Shown piece by piece: positions 59,543-64,000 of a stretch of 64,000 nt of DNA. The position numbers and the translations under genes were made by a program. Source of the stretch: CAVROT01 sp963722905 (GTDB lineage Bacteria > Pseudomonadota > Alphaproteobacteria > Rhodobacterales > Rhodobacteraceae); the NCBI GenBank assembly GCA_963722905.1, contig CAVROT010000003.1, forward strand, positions 104,154 to 168,153, in the 5' to 3' direction. The notes under the pieces were generated by a model that had not been told where the DNA came from, did not search any database, and saw only the letters and a program-made list of their open reading frames with translations. The first letter of the stretch is position 1. Each line of letters opens with the position of its first letter.

Positions 59543-62083
59543 ATGGCGCTGAGGACCGCAGCCCGCATCGCGGCGCGCGAATTGCGCGGAGGCCTGCGCG
59601 GGTTCCGCGTGTTCCTGGCCTGCCTCGCCCTCGGGGTCGCCGCCATCGCCGCCGTGGGATCGGTCCGGTCGGCCATCGACGCCGGCCTGCAGCGCGAGGG
59701 CGCGGCGATCCTCGGCGGCGACGCCGCGCTGTCCTTCACCTACCGCTTTGCGACGCCGGAAGAGCGCGCGCAGGTCCGCACCTTCGTCGCCATGGACGGC
59801 GACCTATCCGAGATCGCGGAATTCCGCTCCATGGCTGTCGCGGGCACCGGCGATGCGACTGAACGGGCGCTGACCCAGGTGAAGGGGGTGGACGCCGCCT
59901 ATCCACTCTACGGCGGCGTCGTGCTGGACCCGCCCATGCCGCTGGAGACGGCGCTGGAAGGCACGGGCGGCGTGCCCGGTGCCGTCATGGACCGGGTGCT
60001 GCTGGACCGGATGGGCCTTGCCGCCGGCGACACGGTCCGGCTGGGGACGCAGGATTTCATGGTGATGGCGGCCCTCGCGCGCGAGCCGGACAACGCAGGC
60101 GGAGGCTTCGCCCTCGGGCCGCGCACGATGGTAGCGCTGGATGCCCTTGACGGATCCGGCCTGCTGGAGCCGGGGACCCTTTTCGACACCGAACTGCGGC
60201 TGCGCCTGCCGCCCGGCACCGATCTGGAGGCGGCGCGCACCCAGGTCGGGCGGGCGCTGGACGGATCCGGCCTGCGCTGGCGCGACCGGCGCAACGGCGC
60301 TCCCGGCGTGTCCGAATTCGTCGACCGGCTGTCGGCCTTCCTTGTCCTCGTGGGCCTCGCCGGGCTGGCGGTGGGCGGCGTCGGCGTCGCCGCGGCCGTG
60401 CGTGCACATCTGCACGAGAAGACCGGAACGATCGCAACGCTCAAGACGCTGGGCGCCGAGGGGTCCACGATCTTTCAGGTCTATCTTATCCAGATTGGCG
60501 TTCTGACCCTTCTGGGGCTGGTGCTGGGTCTTGCACTGGGGGCGGCGCTGCCGCTGGCCTTCGCACCGCTCATCGTCGACGCCCTGCCGGTCCCGGCCGA
60601 GTTCGGGGTCCGCTGGGCGCCGCTGGCCGAGGCTGCGATCTACGGCGCACTAGCCGCCGCGCTCTTCACCCTGTGGCCGCTGGCGCGGGCGCAGGACATC
60701 CGGGCGGCCGCGCTGTTTCGCGGTGCCACAGATGCAGCCGGCCTGCCGCGGGCGCGGTTCCTGGTCGCGCTGGCGGCGATCCTCGCCGTCCTGGTGGGGT
60801 TGGCGGCATGGCTGTCGGGTCTGCCCATGCTGACGCTCTATACCTTCGGCGGCATCGCGGCGGCCTTCGCGGCACTCGTGGGCATCGCGTGGGCCGTGCG
60901 CCGCGCCGCGCGCTGGGCCGCGGGCCTGCGGGTGCTGCGCGGCCGCAGTGCCCTGCGGCTGGCGCTGGGGTCCGTCGGCGGACCGGGGGGCGAGGCGGCG
61001 TCGGTCATCCTGTCGCTGGGCCTCGGGCTGACCGTGCTGGCAACTGTGGGGCAGATCGACACCAACCTGCGCGGCGCCATCGCCCGCGACCTGCCCGACG
61101 TGGCGCCCAGCTATTTTATGGTCGACATCCAGCCCGGGCAGCTGGATGGGTTCCGCGAAAGACTTGACGGCGACCCGGGCGTCGACCGCGTCGAGGCGGC
61201 GCCGATGCTGCGCGGCTTCATCACGCTGATCAACGGACGGCCCGCGGCCAAGACGGCAGGCGACCATTGGGTTCTGCAGGGCGACCGGGGCGTCACCTAT
61301 TCCGACCGCCCCACTCCCGAGACGACCGTGACCGCGGGTGAATGGTGGCCCGAAGACTACGACGGTCCGCCGCAGATCAGCTTCGCGGCCGAGGAAGCGG
61401 CGGAGATGAACGTCGGTCTTGGCGACACGATAACCGTGAACGTCCTAGGCCGCGACATCACCGGCACCGTCACCTCCCTGCGCGAAGTCGACTTCTCGAC
61501 CGCCGGGATCGGCTTCGTCATGGCGATGAACCCCGCGGCGCTGAAGGGCGCCCCCCACACCTGGATCGCCACCGTCTATGCCGAGGAGGGGGCCGAGGCG
61601 GCGATCCTGCGCGACCTCGGCGACGCCTACCCCAACATCACCGCCATCCGCGTGCGCGATGCCATCGCCCGCGTGACCGAGGTGCTGGCCGGCATCGCCG
61701 CGGCCATCACCTACGGTGCTCTGGCGACGCTGGTCACCGGCGGCGTGGTGCTGATCGGCGCCGCCGCCGCCGGCGTCAGGGCGCGCACCTACGAGGCCGC
61801 GATCCTGCGGACCGTTGGCGCGGGGCGGGGCACGATCCTCACCAGCTTCGCCATGCGGTCGATCCTTCTGGGCACGGCGGCGGGTCTTGTCGCGGTGACC
61901 GCCGGCGGAACGGCCGGCTGGGCCGTCAGCCGCTTCGTGATGGAGACCGATTTCCGCTTCGCCTCCGGATCGGCCGCGCTGGTCATCCTCGGCGGGATCG
62001 CGGCCACGACGCTGACGGGCCTGGCCTTCGCATGGCAGCCGCTCGCCCGGCGACCCGCGGGCGTCCTGCGCGGGCAGGAATGA
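59543..62083 (+). CDS. ybbP: FtsX-like ABC permease (YbbP-like)
   Basis: An 846-residue permease with two FtsX domains and ten or so membrane segments. An N-terminal segment (FRVFLACLALGVAAIAAVGS) is followed by a large periplasmic domain, then membrane blocks around residues 265-460 and at the C-terminus (GALATLVTGGVVLIGAAAAG; AAILRTVGAGRGTILTSFAM; GTAAGLVAVTAGGTAGWAVS). It lies 208 bp after ybbA on the same strand. It has been proposed to act with the neighbouring esterase on a membrane or periplasmic lipid-type substrate; this is unproven. Confidence 0.88.
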   Translation: MALRTAARIAARELRGGLRGFRVFLACLALGVAAIAAVGSVRSAIDAGLQREGAAILGGDAALSFTYRFATPEERAQVRTFVAMDGDLSEIAEFRSMAVAGTGDATERALTQVKGVDAAYPLYGGVVLDPPMPLETALEGTGGVPGAVMDRVLLDRMGLAAGDTVRLGTQDFMVMAALAREPDNAGGGFALGPRTMVALDALDGSGLLEPGTLFDTELRLRLPPGTDLEAARTQVGRALDGSGLRWRDRRNGAPGVSEFVDRLSAFLVLVGLAGLAVGGVGVAAAVRAHLHEKTGTIATLKTLGAEGSTIFQVYLIQIGVLTLLGLVLGLALGAALPLAFAPLIVDALPVPAEFGVRWAPLAEAAIYGALAAALFTLWPLARAQDIRAAALFRGATDAAGLPRARFLVALAAILAVLVGLAAWLSGLPMLTLYTFGGIAAAFAALVGIAWAVRRAARWAAGLRVLRGRSALRLALGSVGGPGGEAASVILSLGLGLTVLATVGQIDTNLRGAIARDLPDVAPSYFMVDIQPGQLDGFRERLDGDPGVDRVEAAPMLRGFITLINGRPAAKTAGDHWVLQGDRGVTYSDRPTPETTVTAGEWWPEDYDGPPQISFAAEEAAEMNVGLGDTITVNVLGRDITGTVTSLREVDFSTAGIGFVMAMNPAALKGAPHTWIATVYAEEGAEAAILRDLGDAYPNITAIRVRDAIARVTEVLAGIAAAITYGALATLVTGGVVLIGAAAAGVRARTYEAAILRTVGAGRGTILTSFAMRSILLGTAAGLVAVTAGGTAGWAVSRFVMETDFRFASGSAALVILGGIAATTLTGLAFAWQPLARRPAGVLRGQE

Positions 62084-62231
62084 CGCCTTGCTGCCGGCGT
62101 CCCGGACCGGCGGCGCCGCCCTAGCCGCCGGACCGCCGGCGATGGGCGTTCGTTCCGCCACGGCGGATCGCCTCTGCCGCCGCATTCCCGCTTGACCGTC
62201 CCGCCGGCACGGCCTAGTCAGCGCGCGGTCC

Positions 62232-62308
62232 GGCGGTGTAGCTCAGTTGGTTAGAGCAGCGAAATCATAATCCGCGTGTCCGGGGTTCAAGTCCCTGCAC
62301 CGCCACCA
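62232..62308 (+). tRNA. tRNA-Met (anticodon CAT, elongator type)
   Basis: Acceptor GGCGGTG pairs with CACCGCC, followed by A and an encoded CCA. D-arm GCTC/GAGC, anticodon loop ATCATAA (CAT), T-arm CGGGG/CCCTG with TTCAAGT. The anticodon stem GCGAA/TCCGC has an A-C mismatch at its fourth pair where related tRNAs have G-C. IS remnants begin within 150 bp downstream. Confidence 0.9.
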
Positions 62309-62443
62309 AAGTATCCTTGGAAACCAACCGCGCCCTCCTCGTTGTGCAAGCTGCATGTGTGGCGCTCCCCCTCGGGGTGGCACCGGTGTAGCGTCATCGT
62401 CTTCGATTTAAGCGGCGCGCGTACCGACCGAGATTTGCGCGGC

Positions 62444-63215
62444 ATGGCCAGGAGCGCGAAGCCGCGTCGGCGCCACCATAAAGCGCAGGGTGCGGTGGTG
62501 GTAGCGCCGATCATCGTTATCGTGACCGCGCAGCCGACCTGCGGATACCGACGTATCGCGTCATTGATGAACCGCAAGCTGCGGGCGCAGAACGCACAAC
62601 CGGTCAACCAAAAGCGCGTCTACCCGATCATGCTGGCGCAGAACCTGCTGCTGGCGCGTCGCTACACGGAGCGATCCGACCGCGCCCATAACGGCAAGGT
62701 CGTCACCATGCGATGGTGCTCCGACGGGTTCGATTTCGCCCGCTGGAACGGCGACAACTCCCGCGGCGCCTTCATCATCGATGCCCATGACCGCAAGATC
62801 GTCTCCCGATGCGCCGTCTCGAACGCAGGCATCAGCGGGTCGGACGTACGCCACATGATGCCGGCGGCGGTCGAAGCGCGGTCCGGCGGGCATCGCGCAC
62901 CGCATTGCGTCGAAATGCTCAGCGACAATGGCTCGCCCTACATCGCCCATGGCACCCGCACCTTCGCCGGCCAGATCGGCCTGAAGCCCTGCTTCACGCT
63001 CATGAAAAACCCCCCGAGCAACGGTATCTCGGGGCCTTCGTCCACACACCGAAGCGAGACTACGTGAACGTTACGCCGCCACCCGACGCCGCCACCGTCC
63101 TCGGACCGATCGCGGCGTGGTTCGAGAACTACAACGAAAACCACCCGCATTCGAGGCCGAAGATGCGCTCGCCACGCGAGTTCATCGCCGTAAAAAGCGC
63201 AACCGCCCGATTGTC
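62444..63215 (+). pseudogene. Decayed IS3-family (IS2-like) transposase ORFB
   Basis: The frame from 62444 reads QPTCGYRRIASLMNRKL, VNQKRVYPIMLAQNLLLARR, HNGKVVTMRWCSDGFDFARW (first catalytic Asp region) and CVEMLSDNGSPYIAHGTRTF (second Asp). Near 63020 the match jumps one frame to FVHTPKRDYV, DAATVLGPIAAWFENYNENH and SPREFIAVKSATA. The third catalytic residue, normally Glu in '(A)ESFVKT.KRDYV', is changed (LGAFVHT). It is a dead IS3/IS2-group element beside tRNA-Met. ORFA is not recognised. Confidence 0.8.
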
Positions 63216-63227
63216 CGGTGACACGGG

Positions 63228-63695
63228 GGCAGGATCCGCTTTGGCGTGGCGGATGTCGGACGCCATAGAGGCCGATTTCTGCGTCGCGTCGCTGGACGAA
63301 GCGATCTGCCGCGTCGAACCGCCGGACATCATGAACAGCGATCAGGGCTCCCGGTTCACGTCGTCGGCCCGGACGGACCGCCTCCGTCGGTCAGGCATCC
63401 GCATCTCCTCGCCCCTGCATATTCACATGGACTGCCGGGGCAGCGGATGGACGGCAAGGGCCGCTACCCGGACACCATCGTCATCGAGCGCCTCCGGCGC
63501 ACGCCGAGATACGGGTGCGTCAATCCGTATGCCCGCAAGACCCGGGTCGCAGGCCCGCAGAGGCGTCGATCGCCGGATCGACTTTCCCGACCGCCGCCCG
63601 CCGCAAAAAGGCCCTTGGCGGCAGACCGCCCGCGGTGCTCCTCCACGAGAAACGAAGTCATGCAACCCGGTCAGCAGGAGCAAGGAGAAGCCTGA
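63228..63695 (+). pseudogene. Second decayed IS3-family transposase ORFB fragment
   Basis: The match starts mid-protein: MSDAIEADFCVASLDEAICR, then PPDIMNSDQGSRFTSSARTD and RLRRSGIRIS in one frame. It continues as MDGKGRYPDTIVIERLRRTP-RYGCVNPYARKT in another, then ALGGRPPAVLL in a third, and NEVMQPGQQEQGEA to TGA. This is the C-terminal half of a different IS3-group transposase, with NSDQGSRF as the second Asp motif and IERLRRT as the Glu motif. At least two frameshifts are needed. It directly follows the first relic. Confidence 0.75.
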
Positions 63696-63913
63696 AAAGC
63701 GCTGCATCCCGTCAAATGTATCGGGAGTAGCTCAGACTGAACGGAAGTACGTCGGAAAATTACCGGGCCGTCCGTCTCGCTGAAGGTGTCCCTGGAAAAA
63801 AAGGGACTGGAAGTACCCGCAGCATGGCCCCAAAAACCGAGAGGTCGTCCGTACCGTCGGACGGCAGTCGCACCTCAGGTCGCTTGACCATGCGCACGAA
63901 GGATGCGGACTAA
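63696..63913. other. Gap between IS remnants and tRNA-Ser
   Basis: No gene is seen. It probably contains the decayed right end of the IS remnant and the promoter of tRNA-Ser. A TCCCTGGAAAAAAAGGGA dyad lies near 63789-63806. Confidence 0.4.

Positions 63914-64000
<87 letters not shown>

Overview
The window is G+C-rich chromosomal DNA from an alphaproteobacterium, most likely a member of the Rhodobacterales (Rhodobacteraceae or Roseobacteraceae). Evidence for this is the petP-petR regulator pair, a VPLPA-CTERM protein, a phosphatidylcholine synthase, divergent hemE/hemC, and six copies of the dispersed intergenic motif (GGATATTT..AACCCAAGT or GGAGTATTT..GACAGGATGA) that I associate with this order. 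Most of the window is core housekeeping DNA with tight, often ATGA-overlapping operons. Assignments rest on reading motifs by eye; no database search was possible.

Layout. 370-5024: a leftward operon petP-petR-(HDAC-like)-xseB-ispA, with ilvE divergent from petP; dxs probably follows beyond the left edge. 5143-9459: single-domain response regulator, App1-like phosphatase, queG, GST and mtgA, all leftward. 9614-16544: glutamate synthase gltB and gltD with two GFA/CENP-V zinc proteins between them; gltB carries two mutually compensating indels. 16758-18750: uppP, an NDUFA9-like gene and tRNA-Leu. 18751-20257: a small foreign-looking patch behind the tRNA, with a low-G+C HIRAN-domain gene, a broken small gene and a stretch of nested inverted repeats that includes a near-perfect 44-bp palindrome.

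20258-34581 is the main accessory region: a probable catabolic operon reading rightward. It starts with a candidate LacI-family operator and a four-gene sugar-type ABC importer (ATPase, binding protein, two permeases). These are followed by a single SnoaL-like protein, an HpsN/HisD-type dehydrogenase, a double SnoaL-like protein, an SDR, a LacI regulator, another double SnoaL-like protein, a bicupin, a MetE/epoxyalkane:CoM-transferase-like zinc protein, a decayed alpha/beta-hydrolase still bracketed by ATGA overlaps, and a third double SnoaL-like protein. I know of no described pathway with this set; the substrate is unknown. A decayed IS3 transposase lies just beyond it (34901-35288).

35545-46256: nudC, an SRPBCC protein, pcs, a VOC protein, a DUF3253 gene overlapping ileS, a VPLPA-CTERM protein with a good terminator, a sulfotransferase, a secreted protein, and a cyclic-nucleotide-domain/thioredoxin-reductase-like fusion. 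46261-53480: ycjF (frameshifted) and ycjX, truA convergent with a MATE exporter, and parE. 53899-62083: hemE and hemC divergent, a GlcD-type FAD oxidoreductase, and the tesA / ybbA-ybbP set. 62232-64000: tRNA-Met, two decayed IS3-type transposases in tandem, and tRNA-Ser at the right edge.

Several coding regions carry indels (gltB, ycjF). Whether these are real mutations or sequencing errors cannot be decided here.
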